Shown piece by piece: positions 17,045-25,908 of a stretch of DNA of 64,000 nt (positions are counted from its first letter, which is position 1; the number at the start of each line of letters is the position of its first letter). The notes beneath the pieces are model-generated. The model was not told where the DNA came from. It saw nothing but the letters and a program-made list of their open reading frames with translations, and searched no databases. The position numbers and the translations under genes were made by a program. The stretch is from NCBI RefSeq assembly GCF_024172085.1, contig NZ_JAMZDZ010000001.1:6076001-6140000 (forward strand), written 5' to 3'. The DNA comes from Hamadaea flava. GTDB taxonomy: Bacteria > Actinomycetota > Actinomycetes > Mycobacteriales > Micromonosporaceae.

Positions 17045-18925
17045 GTGCCTCCGACGCCCGGTGTGAACCAGCCCGGTGCCACCGACCCCGGTGCCATCCG
17101 GAACTTCTGCATCATCGCACACATCGACCACGGTAAATCAACGTTGGCCGACCGGATGTTGCAGCTGACCGAGGTGGTCGATCCGCGCCAGATGCGGGCG
17201 CAGTACCTGGACCGCATGGACATCGAGCGGGAGCGCGGCATCACGATCAAGTCGCAGGCGGTCCGCATGCCGTGGACCGTGCGCGAGGGGGAGCGGACCG
17301 GCGAGACGGTCGTCCTCAACATGATCGACACTCCGGGGCACGTCGACTTCACCTATGAGGTCTCGCGCAGCCTCGCCGCGTGCGAGGGCGCCGTCCTGCT
17401 GGTCGACGCCGCGCAGGGGATCGAGGCGCAGACTCTGGCCAACCTGTATCTGGCCATGGAGAACGATCTGACGATCATCCCGGTGCTGAACAAGATCGAC
17501 CTGCCGGCCGCCCAGCCTGAGAAGTACGCCGAGGAACTGGCCAACCTGGTCGGCTGCCTGCCCGAGGAAGTGCTGAAGGTCTCGGGCAAGACCGGGGTCG
17601 GCGTACCGCACCTGCTGGACGAGATCGTGCGGCGGCTGCCCGCGCCGATCGGCGACTCCGGCGCGTCCGCCCGCGCCATGATCTTCGACTCCGTCTACGA
17701 CATCTACCGGGGCGTCGTGACCTACGTGCGAGTGGTCGACGGCCGGATCGAGGCCCGCGACCGGATCCGCATGATGTCCACGGGCGCAGTGCACGAGCTG
17801 CTGGAACTGGGTGTCATCTCGCCCGAGCCGGTCAAGTCCGGTGCGCTCGGCGTCGGCGAGGTGGGCTACCTGATCACCGGCGTGAAGGACGTCCGCCAGT
17901 CACGGGTCGGCGACACGGTCACGATCAACGCCCGGCCGGCCAAGGAGTCGCTCGGCGGCTACAAGGACCCCAAGCCGATGGTCTACTCGGGGCTCTACCC
18001 GATCGACGGGTCGGACTACCCGGCGCTGCGGGAGGCGCTCGACAAGCTCAAGCTGAACGACGCCGCGCTGGTCTACGAGCCGGAGTCGTCGGCCGCGCTG
18101 GGCTTCGGTTTCCGCGTCGGCTTCCTGGGCCTGCTGCACCTGGAGATCATCCAGCAGCGGCTGGAACGGGAGTTCGGCCTCGACCTCATCGCCACCGCGC
18201 CGAACGTGGTGTACCGCGTGCTGATGGAGGACGGCAACGAGGTCGTCGTCACCAACCCCAGCGAGTACCCGACGGGCAAGGTCGCCGAGGTGTTCGAGCC
18301 GGTCGCCCGGGTCACCGTGCTCGCTCCCAACGACTACGTCGGCGCGATCATGGAACTCTGCCAGGGCCGCCGCGGCACGCTGCAAGGCATGGACTACCTG
18401 TCCGCGGATCGCGTCGAGCTGCGCTACGTGCTGCCCCTGGGCGAGATCATCTTCGACTTCTTCGACCAGCTCAAGTCCAGGACCAAGGGGTACGCCAGCC
18501 TCGACTACGAGCCCTCCGGCGAGCAGTCGGCCGAGCTGGTCAAGGTGGACATCCTGCTGCAGGGGGAGACGGTCGACGCCTTCTCCGCGATCGTCCACAA
18601 GGACAAGGCCTACACGTACGGCACGACCATCGCCGCGAAGCTGCGCGAACTGATTCCGCGGCAGCAGTTCGAGGTGCCGATCCAGGCGGCGATCGGCTCC
18701 CGGATCATCGCCCGCGAGACGATCCGCGCCATCCGCAAGGACGTGCTGGCCAAGTGCTACGGCGGTGACATCACCCGGAAGCGCAAGCTGCTGGAGAAGC
18801 AGAAGGAAGGCAAGAAGCGCATGAAGATGGTCGGCCGCGTCGAGGTGCCACAGGAGGCCTTCATCGCCGCGTTGTCGACGTCGGACAGTGGTGACTCGGG
18901 CGGCGGCAAGTCCGGGCGCAAGTGA
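17045..18925 (+). CDS. lepA: Elongation factor 4 (ribosomal back-translocase GTPase)
   Basis: The product is 626 residues with a GTG start. The GTPase domain has [16 protein letters not shown] (P-loop), DTPGHVDF (G3) and LNKIDLP (G4). Domains II to V follow, and the LepA-specific C-terminal domain contains [21 protein letters not shown]-type sequence ([27 protein letters not shown]). It acts on stalled ribosomes and in ribosome assembly. The short tail after EAFIAAL is Ser/Gly-rich. The NUDIX gene begins at the last base of the stop codon (TGATG). Confidence 0.98.
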   Translation: MPPTPGVNQPGATDPGAIRNFCIIAHIDHGKSTLADRMLQLTEVVDPRQMRAQYLDRMDIERERGITIKSQAVRMPWTVREGERTGETVVLNMIDTPGHVDFTYEVSRSLAACEGAVLLVDAAQGIEAQTLANLYLAMENDLTIIPVLNKIDLPAAQPEKYAEELANLVGCLPEEVLKVSGKTGVGVPHLLDEIVRRLPAPIGDSGASARAMIFDSVYDIYRGVVTYVRVVDGRIEARDRIRMMSTGAVHELLELGVISPEPVKSGALGVGEVGYLITGVKDVRQSRVGDTVTINARPAKESLGGYKDPKPMVYSGLYPIDGSDYPALREALDKLKLNDAALVYEPESSAALGFGFRVGFLGLLHLEIIQQRLEREFGLDLIATAPNVVYRVLMEDGNEVVVTNPSEYPTGKVAEVFEPVARVTVLAPNDYVGAIMELCQGRRGTLQGMDYLSADRVELRYVLPLGEIIFDFFDQLKSRTKGYASLDYEPSGEQSAELVKVDILLQGETVDAFSAIVHKDKAYTYGTTIAAKLRELIPRQQFEVPIQAAIGSRIIARETIRAIRKDVLAKCYGGDITRKRKLLEKQKEGKKRMKMVGRVEVPQEAFIAALSTSDSGDSGGGKSGRK

Positions 18926-19431
18926 TGTTCTGCCCCCGGTGCGGGGCGGCCCTGGAGGCTGCCCCGCCTTCTCAGTGCGGGCAGTGTGCGTACCAGCTGT
19001 ATGTGAATGCGAGACCCACCGCGAGCCTGATCGTGCACGACGGCGCGGGGAATTTCCTGGCCCTGAAACGGGCTCGCGAGCCGCAAGCGGGACTCTGGGA
19101 GACGCCGGGCGGGTTCTGCGACGGCTGGGAGGAGCCGGCGGCGGCCGCAGTACGCGAGGGCCGCGAGGAGCTGGGCGTCGAGGTCGTGCTGGGCGAGTTC
19201 GTCGGGATGTACGTCGGCAGCTACCTGTTCCAGGACGAGCTGCTGCCGGTGCTGGACTGCTTCTGGCTGGCCCGGTTGCCCGCGGGCGAGGTCACGCTCG
19301 ATCCCGAGGAGTCATCGGAGATGGCGTGGTTTCCGCTGGTCACAGCGCCTGCGATGGCGTTCGGCACGATGGACCGCGCGCTCACAGCCGCCGTCCAGAT
19401 CCTTTGTAGAAAAGATCAGGTCGCTGAGTAA
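18925..19431 (+). CDS. NUDIX hydrolase with N-terminal zinc ribbon
   Basis: The product is 168 residues from ATG 18925; a GTG one codon upstream is also possible. Two CxxC pairs (FCPRCG and QCGQC) form a zinc ribbon as in NudC-like and ADP-ribose NUDIX proteins. The NUDIX box follows with GGFCDGWEEPAAAAVREG and REELGV. It should hydrolyse a nucleoside diphosphate linked to another group, such as ADP-ribose or an NADH-like compound; the exact substrate is not evident. It overlaps the lepA stop by one base, so it is probably co-translated with lepA. Confidence 0.88.
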   Translation: MFCPRCGAALEAAPPSQCGQCAYQLYVNARPTASLIVHDGAGNFLALKRAREPQAGLWETPGGFCDGWEEPAAAAVREGREELGVEVVLGEFVGMYVGSYLFQDELLPVLDCFWLARLPAGEVTLDPEESSEMAWFPLVTAPAMAFGTMDRALTAAVQILCRKDQVAE

Positions 19432-19447
19432 CGTCGGCGTCAACCCA

Positions 19448-19472
19448 TCGTTACCCCAAGTGCAGTGTTTGC
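19448..19472 (+). promoter_or_regulatory. Shared upstream motif, copy 1 (before the first Cys-repeat protein)
   Basis: TCGTTACCC, one variable base, then AAGTGCAGTGTTTGC. Copy 2 at 20784–20808 matches at 24 of 25 positions. The motif ends 55 bases before the ATG. It is probably a promoter or a binding site for a common regulator; the sequences between motif and start codon are otherwise unlike each other except near the ribosome binding site. Confidence 0.75.
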
Positions 19473-19527
19473 CGCTTTCGCCCGAATTGCCGGGGCTGAA
19501 GCGGACCTATGTGCACAAGGAGTGACA

Positions 19528-20664
19528 ATGCAGATTAAGAAGGCCGGAGCTGTTGCCTTTGGCGCGCTCGCGACCGTCGCGGTGATCGGTGCTCCCGCCG
19601 CCGCTTCCGCCCACACCACCGAGGCCAAGGCGCAGTCGATGCGTGAGGTCGCCTCGCCCTTCCTCGGCGCCGCCCGTGACATGTGGCAGGCCCCGTGGGA
19701 TGGCCCGCAGCAGTCCCTGGTCTCCGCCGGCACCGGTTCCGTCGCGAACGCCGCCGCGTGGCAGATCTGTGCGTCCAACGTCATGGCCGGCGTCGGCGGG
19801 GTCATCAACTCCAGCAGCCCGACCACCGTGCTCGACGGCTGCACCAACGCCAACGTCTGGCTGAAGCAGGACACCGTCCCGCCGGTGATCGGCGCGCTGA
19901 ACGACACGGCGATCGCCGCCGCGTCGTGGCAGTTCTGCGGCTCCAACGGAGTCGCGGGCGTCGGCGGCACGGTCGCCCTCCAGACCCCGGCTACGGTGCT
20001 GGGCGGCTGCGACAACTCGAACATCGTGATCAGCGGCCCCGACGGCAACTACACCGAGGCCGGCACGGTGGCCACCGCGCGGACCAAGCTGTCCCCGCAG
20101 CAGAAGGTGGCCCTCAAGGCCGCCAAGCAGAACGCCAAGCAGCAGCGCATGGCGGTCAAGCGGCAGCGGCTCGCCGCCAAGCTGGCCGGTGTCGGCGGCG
20201 ACCAGACCGACGTGGTCCGCGCCGCCTTCGGTGCCCGCAAGGACGCCCTGCTGAACAAGAAGATGCACACCGTCCGGACGGCGGCGGCGTCGCCCAAGGC
20301 CGGCATGGGCTGGGGTGCGCCGTGGGACACCGAGCCGCAGTCGCTCGCGACCGTCGGTGACGGCTCGGCGGTTCAGGCCGCCAGCTGGCAGATCTGCGCC
20401 TCCAACGTGGTGGCCGGCGTCGGTGGCACCGTCGTCAGCGGCTCGCCCGACGCGGTCTTCGGCGACTGCCGCAACGCGACCGTGAAGATCTCCCAGGACG
20501 ACCCGACGTCGGTCGTCTCCGTCCTGGACAACACCTCGATCAACGTGGCGCCGTGGCAGGTCTGCGGTTCCAACTCGGTCGCGGGTGTCGGCGGCACCGT
20601 CGCGCTGCAGTCGAGCACCACGGTCTTCGGCGCCTGCCACAACGCCGACACGATCATCGACTGA
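19528..20664 (+). CDS. Secreted protein with four Cys-x23-Cys repeat units (paralogue A)
   Basis: The product is 378 residues from ATG 19528, behind a very strong AAGGAGTG. A signal peptide (MQIKKAGAVAFGALATVAVI…APAAASA) targets it for export. Eight cysteines fall in four pairs, each exactly 24 residues apart (81/105, 137/161, 290/314, 346/370). Pairs within a half are 56 residues apart. Each unit reads roughly V-x3-(A/P)WQ(I/V/F)C(A/G)SN-x-(V/M)AGVGG … G-x-C-x-N. The two halves are joined by a Lys/Gln/Arg-rich, probably helical linker (about 186–250). I know no function. The spacing and V-CGSN motif recall chaplin/rodlin surface proteins only distantly. A paralogue follows. Confidence 0.88.
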   Translation: MQIKKAGAVAFGALATVAVIGAPAAASAHTTEAKAQSMREVASPFLGAARDMWQAPWDGPQQSLVSAGTGSVANAAAWQICASNVMAGVGGVINSSSPTTVLDGCTNANVWLKQDTVPPVIGALNDTAIAAASWQFCGSNGVAGVGGTVALQTPATVLGGCDNSNIVISGPDGNYTEAGTVATARTKLSPQQKVALKAAKQNAKQQRMAVKRQRLAAKLAGVGGDQTDVVRAAFGARKDALLNKKMHTVRTAAASPKAGMGWGAPWDTEPQSLATVGDGSAVQAASWQICASNVVAGVGGTVVSGSPDAVFGDCRNATVKISQDDPTSVVSVLDNTSINVAPWQVCGSNSVAGVGGTVALQSSTTVFGACHNADTIID

Positions 20665-20695
20665 CGTCGGGTTCGGCGGTTACGAACAGTTCGGC

Positions 20696-20725
20696 AGTGG
20701 GGCGGATCGACGGGTCCGCCCCACT
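20696..20725 (+). terminator. Terminator between the two Cys-repeat genes
   Basis: AGTGGGGCGGA and TCCGCCCCACT form a perfect 11-bp stem with an 8-base loop, about 30 bases after the first gene. It supports separate transcription of the two paralogues from their own upstream motifs. Confidence 0.8.
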
Positions 20726-20783
20726 TCCATGTCCGCTGCGGTCCGCGTCCGCCGTGGTACGCGGTAACGAGATCAGCTTCGGG

Positions 20784-20808
20784 TCGTTACCCAAAGTGCA
20801 GTGTTTGC
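20784..20808 (+). promoter_or_regulatory. Shared upstream motif, copy 2 (before the second Cys-repeat protein)
   Basis: TCGTTACCC followed by AAAGTGCAGTGTTTGC, 24 of 25 identical with 19448–19472 and ending 58 bases before the ATG. The near-equal distance to the start suggests a promoter-linked element. Confidence 0.75.
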
Positions 20809-20866
20809 ACCAGTTAGAAGCATTTGTCCACTTTCTTTGGACCAATCTCCAGTACGAGGAGTGACC

Positions 20867-21724
20867 ATGCAGGTGAGAAAGGTGGGGGCGGTCGCCGTCG
20901 GCGCGCTCGCGACCGTGGCCGCGATCGGCGCACCCGCCGCCGCGGCACCCGGCTTGACGACGCAGCACGGTGACGCGTCCGCCACGACCGCCGCCGCGAC
21001 CACCGGTGCCGCGAAGGCGCTGGACAAGGTGGGCGAGCCGTTCTTCCAGCCGCTCATCACGATCGGCGCGGGCTCCTCGGTGAACGCGGCCGCCTGGCAG
21101 ATCTGCGGCTCGAACGCCGTCGCCGGCCCGGGTGCCGTGGTCACCTCGGGTACGCCGCACACGCAGCTCGGCGACTGCACCAACGCCAACGTCCGGCTCA
21201 AGCAGGACACCGTGCCCGGCGTCATCTCCATTTTGGACGACACCTCGGTCAACGCCCTGCCGTGGCAGGTCTGCGGCTCGAACGTGGTGGCCGGCGTTGG
21301 CGTACAGGCCGCGGTCGACTCCCCGGCGACCGTCGTGGGCGACTGCGACAACGCCAACACGCAGATCACCGACGGCAAGAACCCGGGCGGCCCGAACAGC
21401 CTGGTGTCGCTGCTGTCCGGCTCGGTCGTCAACGCGGCCGCCTGGCAGGTCTGCGGTTCCACCGCCGTCATGGGGGCGGGCGTCTCGGCTGGGTTCAACT
21501 CGCCGACGACCGTCACGGGCACCTGCCGCGACAGCAACAACAAGATCAGCGTACGCGAGCCGCAGGCGGACATCCCGCTGCTCAGCAACGTCGTGCTGGA
21601 CGTGCTGCCGCTCCAGACCTGCGCGCAGGACTCGCTGGTCTCGCTCGTCGGGCTGTCTCCAGCCATCAACAGCCCGGCCAATGTGCTCGGCGGCTGCGTA
21701 CCGCCGCATTCGATCTACGAGTAG
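20867..21724 (+). CDS. Secreted protein with four Cys-x23-Cys repeat units (paralogue B)
   Basis: The product is 285 residues from ATG 20867, behind ACGAGGAGTG. The signal peptide (MQVRKVGAVAVGALATVAAIGAPAAAA) is nearly the same as in paralogue A. Cysteines lie at 80/104, 136/160, 196/220 and 252/277, three pairs 24 apart and one 25 apart, with unit spacings of 56, 60 and 56. The basic linker of paralogue A is missing, and the last unit has diverged (LPLQTCAQDS). Surface or extracellular-matrix assembly through disulfide-closed beta units is a reasonable guess. The function is unknown. Confidence 0.88.
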   Translation: MQVRKVGAVAVGALATVAAIGAPAAAAPGLTTQHGDASATTAAATTGAAKALDKVGEPFFQPLITIGAGSSVNAAAWQICGSNAVAGPGAVVTSGTPHTQLGDCTNANVRLKQDTVPGVISILDDTSVNALPWQVCGSNVVAGVGVQAAVDSPATVVGDCDNANTQITDGKNPGGPNSLVSLLSGSVVNAAAWQVCGSTAVMGAGVSAGFNSPTTVTGTCRDSNNKISVREPQADIPLLSNVVLDVLPLQTCAQDSLVSLVGLSPAINSPANVLGGCVPPHSIYE

Positions 21725-21740
21725 GCCGCTTCAACGCGAA

Positions 21741-21769
21741 ACGGGGGCCCCGACCGGGGCCCCCGTTTT
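21741..21769. terminator. Strong bidirectional terminator
   Basis: ACGGGGGCCCC-GACC-GGGGCCCCCGT followed by TTT: an 11-bp perfect GC stem with a T-run on the plus side and AAA on the left for the minus side. It lies between convergent genes (ends 21724 and 21781). Confidence 0.92.
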
Positions 21770-21780
21770 CGTGATCACTT

Positions 21781-22689
21781 CTAGCGCAGCCAGGGGATCG
21801 CGCGGTCGAGCTGGCCGCGCTCCTTCAGCTCCTTGCGCAGCGGGATCTCGTCGTCGATGTAGCCGTCCCAGTTGATGCCCCAGTAGTTCGCCGAGTGCGG
21901 CGCCTCGCCGAGCAGCTGACGCTGCACCGGGGTGCGGTTGGCGTACCACTCGCCGTTGGGGTCGAAGTCGATCGCGTCCAGGTGCCGGATCCAGCGATAG
22001 GTGTAGCCGACGAACAGCATCTTCCGCGTGATCGTGGAGAGGTTCGTCGACCGGGAGTGCCACTGGCGGCGGTCGAAGATGAACGCGTCACCGGGGTTCG
22101 CGGTGATCTCGACGGTGCCCTCGGGGTCCGGGTTGTGCACCGAGAGGTCGGCCGGGCGGGGCAGCGAGTTGACCAGGTGGCTGCCCGGGATGACCTTGGT
22201 GGCGCCCCGGCCGGTCTCCGACAGGTCGGAGAGCACGTACGCGATCTTCAGCGAGAACATCGGCCGCGGCAGGTTCGGGTCCATCGTCTCCGGGTCGGAG
22301 TTCTGCCGGTAACCGTCCTGGTGCCAGCCCCAGTAGGGCTTCTCCGGCTCCTTGGCCGGCGGGGTCACGTCGAGGTGGTTGTGGTGCGAGTAGATGTTCC
22401 AGCCGGCGAGGCCCCACATGTACGGGAGGACCTTGGGGTGCGTCAGCAGATCGCCGAACAGCTCGTCCCGGTTGAGGAAGCCCAGGAGGTGAACGGTGCC
22501 GTCCTTGTGCCGCCCGGCCTCGAGCTCCTCGGCGTAGACCCGGTCGACCGCCGCTTCCAGGTCGGCCCGGTGCTCGTCGGTCAGCACGTTGCGCAGCAGC
22601 AGGAAGCCCTGCTCGTGGAACTCTTTGCGATCGACCTCGCTGATCGGCTCGTAGCCGGTGAGGCCATAGCCGTAGTCCTTCTTCGCCAT
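21781..22689 (-). CDS. Phytanoyl-CoA dioxygenase (PhyH) family Fe(II)/2-oxoglutarate oxygenase
   Basis: The product is 302 residues from ATG 22689 behind AGGGGAGAC. The iron-binding triad is visible: HQD (His123, Asp125) in WGWHQDGY and the distal His211 in QWHSRS. The 2-oxoglutarate-binding Arg is probably within the same strand. VIPGSHLVNSLP and NPGDAFIFDRR are typical of the family, which hydroxylates unactivated carbons of lipids or secondary metabolites. No biosynthetic cluster surrounds it, so the substrate is unknown. It is a monocistronic gene with its own promoter and terminator. Confidence 0.9.
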   Translation of the reverse strand: MAKKDYGYGLTGYEPISEVDRKEFHEQGFLLLRNVLTDEHRADLEAAVDRVYAEELEAGRHKDGTVHLLGFLNRDELFGDLLTHPKVLPYMWGLAGWNIYSHHNHLDVTPPAKEPEKPYWGWHQDGYRQNSDPETMDPNLPRPMFSLKIAYVLSDLSETGRGATKVIPGSHLVNSLPRPADLSVHNPDPEGTVEITANPGDAFIFDRRQWHSRSTNLSTITRKMLFVGYTYRWIRHLDAIDFDPNGEWYANRTPVQRQLLGEAPHSANYWGINWDGYIDDEIPLRKELKERGQLDRAIPWLR

Positions 22690-22766
22690 GTCTCCCCTAG
22701 GGTGGTAAGCGGTCTGGGAGGGACCGGTCGGGACCGCTGCTCGGGCTCGGCCGGACACAAAGCGCG

Positions 22767-22796
22767 ATGGTAACTCGCGTTCCTGGCGGCGTTCAG
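22767..22796 (-). promoter_or_regulatory. Putative promoter of the PhyH gene
   Basis: On the minus strand CTGAAC, 18 bases, TACCAT, about 78 bases before the ATG. It matches the actinomycete -35/-10 pattern loosely. Confidence 0.4.
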
Positions 22797-22904
22797 ACCG
22801 AGATCTCCACCACTGCAGGGTGCTTACGCTGCGCTTATCCGTGGTCACGGGCGGTTGATGAGACTCGGGGTAAATGTCCGATGTGCTGGATTCGCGGTGC
22901 GGCG

Positions 22905-22942
22905 GTGCCGTCTGGTGTGTTTCCCACTGTGTGAGACGGCAC
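22905..22942. terminator. Hairpin after the lysozyme-fold gene
   Basis: GTGCCGTCT and AGACGGCAC form a 9-bp stem with a 20-base loop and TTTT on the plus side. It lies 12 bases beyond the end of the minus-strand gene at 22955 and separates it from the PhyH gene. Confidence 0.55.
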
Positions 22943-22954
22943 TTTTCGTGCGGT

Positions 22955-23803
22955 CTAGAGGGCGGCGATCACCTGGGAGGCGTCGTTCACCGCGGCGGGC
23001 TTCCACTCGCCGGAGTCGGCGGTCCATACCCGGCCGGCGAAGGTCACGCTGGCCACGCGGTGATCGGCCGCCCGGGCCACCAGCCAGTGGGCGTACGCCC
23101 AGCCGCGGGTCGCGTCGGCCGCGCTGACCAGCACCGCCTTGGCCCCGTCGTCGGGCGTGGCGGTGATCGTGCCGTAGTCCAGCTTCATCGCCGCGGCCAG
23201 CGAGCCGATCGCGGCGGCGTCGATGGCCGCGCCGTCGGTGTCGGGCAGAGTGCAGCGCACCGCCGCGGACACCTTCCCGAGCAACGCGTTGGCGATCACC
23301 TCGGCCTCGTCGGCCCACTTCTGATAAGCCTCCGGGTACGCGGACCGCTGCACCTTCTGGGCGGCCTCGGTGACCCGCATCTTCTGCCAGCCCTTGACCT
23401 TCAGCAGGGCGGTGTAGAACTTCTTGGCCGCGTACCGCGGGTCGGCGATCTGGTCCGGCGTGCCCCAGCCCTGGCTGGGCCGCTGCTGGAAGAGGCCGAT
23501 CGAGTCGCGGTCGCCGCCGTCGAGGTTCTCCAGCTTCGACTCCTGCAACGCGGTTGCCAGCGCGACCACGACCGCCCGGTCGGGCACCTTGCGGCCGATG
23601 CCGACCGCGGTGATGGTCGCGGCGTTGCTCATCTGGGTCACGTCCAGCCGGACCTCGGTCTCGGCGTTGGACACCTTGCAGCCGGACGACTGCGGGAGGC
23701 GGAAAGTGGGCGAACCGCCCTTCGCGACGAAGTAGAGCACGATCCCGCCCAGCACGGCGACGATCACCAGCCCCACCAGGGTTCCGCGTGCCGCCTTCGT
23801 CAC
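22955..23803 (-). CDS. Membrane-anchored protein with lysozyme/lytic-transglycosylase-like fold
   Basis: The product is 282 residues from GTG 23803 (a GTG three codons upstream is also possible). An N-terminal membrane helix (LVGLVIVAVLGGIVLYFVA) anchors an extracytoplasmic domain. The region ALATALQESKLENLDG … DSIGLFQQRPSQGWGT … AAKKFYTAL has the Glu (QESKL), the GLFQQRPSQGWG signature and the helical pattern of SLT/lysozyme-like proteins. Actinomycete relatives are often mislabelled heavy metal transporter. It may act on peptidoglycan. The C-terminal domain (about 180–282), with SAADATRGWAYAHWLVA, is unassigned. Confidence 0.75.
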   Translation of the reverse strand: MTKAARGTLVGLVIVAVLGGIVLYFVAKGGSPTFRLPQSSGCKVSNAETEVRLDVTQMSNAATITAVGIGRKVPDRAVVVALATALQESKLENLDGGDRDSIGLFQQRPSQGWGTPDQIADPRYAAKKFYTALLKVKGWQKMRVTEAAQKVQRSAYPEAYQKWADEAEVIANALLGKVSAAVRCTLPDTDGAAIDAAAIGSLAAAMKLDYGTITATPDDGAKAVLVSAADATRGWAYAHWLVARAADHRVASVTFAGRVWTADSGEWKPAAVNDASQVIAAL

Positions 23804-23897
23804 GCAGACCACTCTAACCCCGGGCTGCCCTCGGACCGCGCCCCTTCACAGCCCCGGCACTCCCTCCCACAGCGCGAAGTGGCGGGTGGGCGAGTGG

Positions 23898-24644
23898 TCA
23901 GGGGAGCCAGGTGGGGGTGCGCTTCTCGCGGGCGGCGGCGACGCCCTCGCGCCCCTCGGCCGAGGTGAAGTGCCGGACCGACAACGCGGTCAGCTCAGCC
24001 ATGTCGACGGGGCGTTCCCGCAACAGCCGCTTCGTGGCACGCATCGCGCCCGGGCCGCCGCGCAGTAGTGACTCCCGGAGCGCCTGCGTCGCGGCGTCGA
24101 GGTCGTCGGCCGGCACGCTGCGGCTGACCAAGCCGATCTGCGCGGCCCGTGGACCGTCGAAGACGTCTCCGGTGAGGAACAGCTCTGCGGCGGCCCGGGA
24201 GGTCAGCCGGGGCAGGACGACCGCTGAGATCACCGACGGGACGACGCCGAGGCGTACCTCGGAGAAGGCGAAGTGCGCGGCGTCGGCGCAGATCGTGACG
24301 TCCGCCGCCGCCATCAGGCCGAGCCCGCCCGCCCGGGCCGGTCCGGCGACCACCGCCAGTACCGGCTTGGGGTGCTCGGCCAACGCCGTCAGCACCTCGC
24401 CGAGGCGAGCCACCGGCAAGGCGTCCCCGTCGCCCGTCTGCGTCTCCTTGAGATCCGCGCCCGAGCAGAACACCGGACCGGTGTGGCGCAGCTCGACGAG
24501 GCGTACGCCGTCGTCGCCGGCCGCGGCCTCCAGGGCCGCCAGCAACTCAGCCATCAAGGCGAGGGACAACGCGTTGCGGTTGGCCGGGCTGTCGAGCGTG
24601 ATCGTGGCCACCCCGCCGGAGTGCGCCGCCTGAATCAGAGCCAT
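23898..24644 (-). CDS. Enoyl-CoA hydratase/isomerase family protein
   Basis: The product is 248 residues, the standard crotonase length. CoA-binding and oxyanion elements include FCSGADLKE (first oxyanion loop) and GPARAGGLGLMAAADVTICAD (second oxyanion loop and helix, quoted in part). The position usually holding Glu144-type catalytic residues reads EVRLGVVPSVI, so the second glutamate is not obvious and the exact reaction (hydratase or isomerase) is uncertain. It is divergent from hemW, with starts 52 bp apart. Confidence 0.88.
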   Translation of the reverse strand: MALIQAAHSGGVATITLDSPANRNALSLALMAELLAALEAAAGDDGVRLVELRHTGPVFCSGADLKETQTGDGDALPVARLGEVLTALAEHPKPVLAVVAGPARAGGLGLMAAADVTICADAAHFAFSEVRLGVVPSVISAVVLPRLTSRAAAELFLTGDVFDGPRAAQIGLVSRSVPADDLDAATQALRESLLRGGPGAMRATKRLLRERPVDMAELTALSVRHFTSAEGREGVAAAREKRTPTWLP

Positions 24645-24696
24645 GCCCGTCAGGTTAACGGTCGTTCAACTGCGGCGCTGGGGCAGACTGGTACGC

Positions 24697-25908
24697 ATGC
24701 CAGCCACGCTGCCCGACGGCGAGCCCGTCCCCACCTCCGGCGAGTTGCCCGCGACGGCGCTCGACGGCGTACGTGAGCGTGACTTCGGCGTCTATCTCCA
24801 CGTCCCGTTCTGTGCCAGCCGCTGTGGCTACTGCGACTTCAACACGTACACCCCGACCGAGAGCGGGCTGGCGCAGGGCGACTACGTCAGCGCTGCGCTG
24901 GCCGAGATCGAGCTGGCCCGGCGCGTACTGCCGCAGGCCGGCCCGGTGCGAACGGTCTTCGTCGGCGGCGGCACCCCGACCCTGCTCCCGCCGGACGACC
25001 TGGCCCGTCTGCTCGACGCCGTCGACCGGACCTGGGGCCTCGCGCCGGGGGCCGAGGTCACCACGGAGGCGAACCCCGAGTCGGTCGACCAGGACTCGCT
25101 GGCCCGGCTGCGGAAGGCCGGCTTCACCCGGATCTCCCTCGGCATGCAGTCGGCTGCCGCGCACGTACTGCGGGTGCTGGACCGCAAGCACACACCTGGC
25201 CGGGCCACCGCCGCCGCGGCCGAGGCGCGCGAGGCGGGCTTCGAGCACGTCAACCTCGACCTCATCTACGGCACGCCTGGCGAGACCGCGGACGACTTCG
25301 AGGCGTCCCTCCAAGCCGCCGTGACGGCCGGGGTCGACCACGTCAGCGCGTACTCGTTGATCGTGGAAGACGGGACGCGCCTGGCCGCACGCATCCGGCG
25401 AGGCGAGGTCCCGATGCCCAGCGACGACGTGGCCGCGGACCGCTACCTGGCGGCGGAGGCCGCGCTGAGCGGGGCCGGCCTGGGCTGGTACGAGGTGTCG
25501 AACTGGGCGGCGTCGGACGCGGCCCGGTGCGCGCACAACCTGCTGTACTGGACCGGCGGCGACTGGTGGGGGATCGGGCCGGGCGCGCATTCGCACGTCG
25601 GCGGGGTCCGCTGGTGGAACGTGAAGCGCCCGGCGCACTACGCCAAGCTGCTCGCCGACGGCCATTCGCCGGGCGCGGGCCGGGAACTGCTGAGCGCGGA
25701 CGACCAGTACGTCGAGGACGTGATGTTGCGTCTGCGTCTTCGGGACGGCTACTCCCTCGCCCACCTGCGCGAGGACGGCCCGGCGGCCGCCGAACGCGCC
25801 ACAATGGACGGTCTGCTGGACGCCGCCGAGTACGCGAACGGCCGCGCGGTGTTGACCCTGCGCGGCCGTCTGCTGGCGGATGCGGTCATCCGCGATCTGC
25901 TTACTTGA
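24697..25908 (+). CDS. hemW: HemW, radical-SAM heme chaperone (coproporphyrinogen oxidase-like)
   Basis: The product is 403 residues from ATG 24697. The radical SAM motif CASRCGYCDFN binds the 4Fe-4S cluster and FVGGGTPTLL is the SAM-binding glycine motif. LDLIYGTPGET and the C-terminal HemN-like domain follow. HemW proteins lack the extra cysteine of true HemN and deliver heme to target enzymes. The position between lepA and hrcA is conserved in actinobacteria, though here several accessory genes intervene after lepA. Its 3' end overlaps the convergent DUF4870 gene by eight bases. Confidence 0.94.
   Translation: MPATLPDGEPVPTSGELPATALDGVRERDFGVYLHVPFCASRCGYCDFNTYTPTESGLAQGDYVSAALAEIELARRVLPQAGPVRTVFVGGGTPTLLPPDDLARLLDAVDRTWGLAPGAEVTTEANPESVDQDSLARLRKAGFTRISLGMQSAAAHVLRVLDRKHTPGRATAAAAEAREAGFEHVNLDLIYGTPGETADDFEASLQAAVTAGVDHVSAYSLIVEDGTRLAARIRRGEVPMPSDDVAADRYLAAEAALSGAGLGWYEVSNWAASDAARCAHNLLYWTGGDWWGIGPGAHSHVGGVRWWNVKRPAHYAKLLADGHSPGAGRELLSADDQYVEDVMLRLRLRDGYSLAHLREDGPAAAERATMDGLLDAAEYANGRAVLTLRGRLLADAVIRDLLT

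Noticed and set aside
19528-21724. Naming the two Cys-repeat proteins chaplins or rodlins
   Set aside because: Only the signal-peptide style and V-CGS-like motif are similar; cysteine spacing (24 residues) and unit length differ from what I know of those families.
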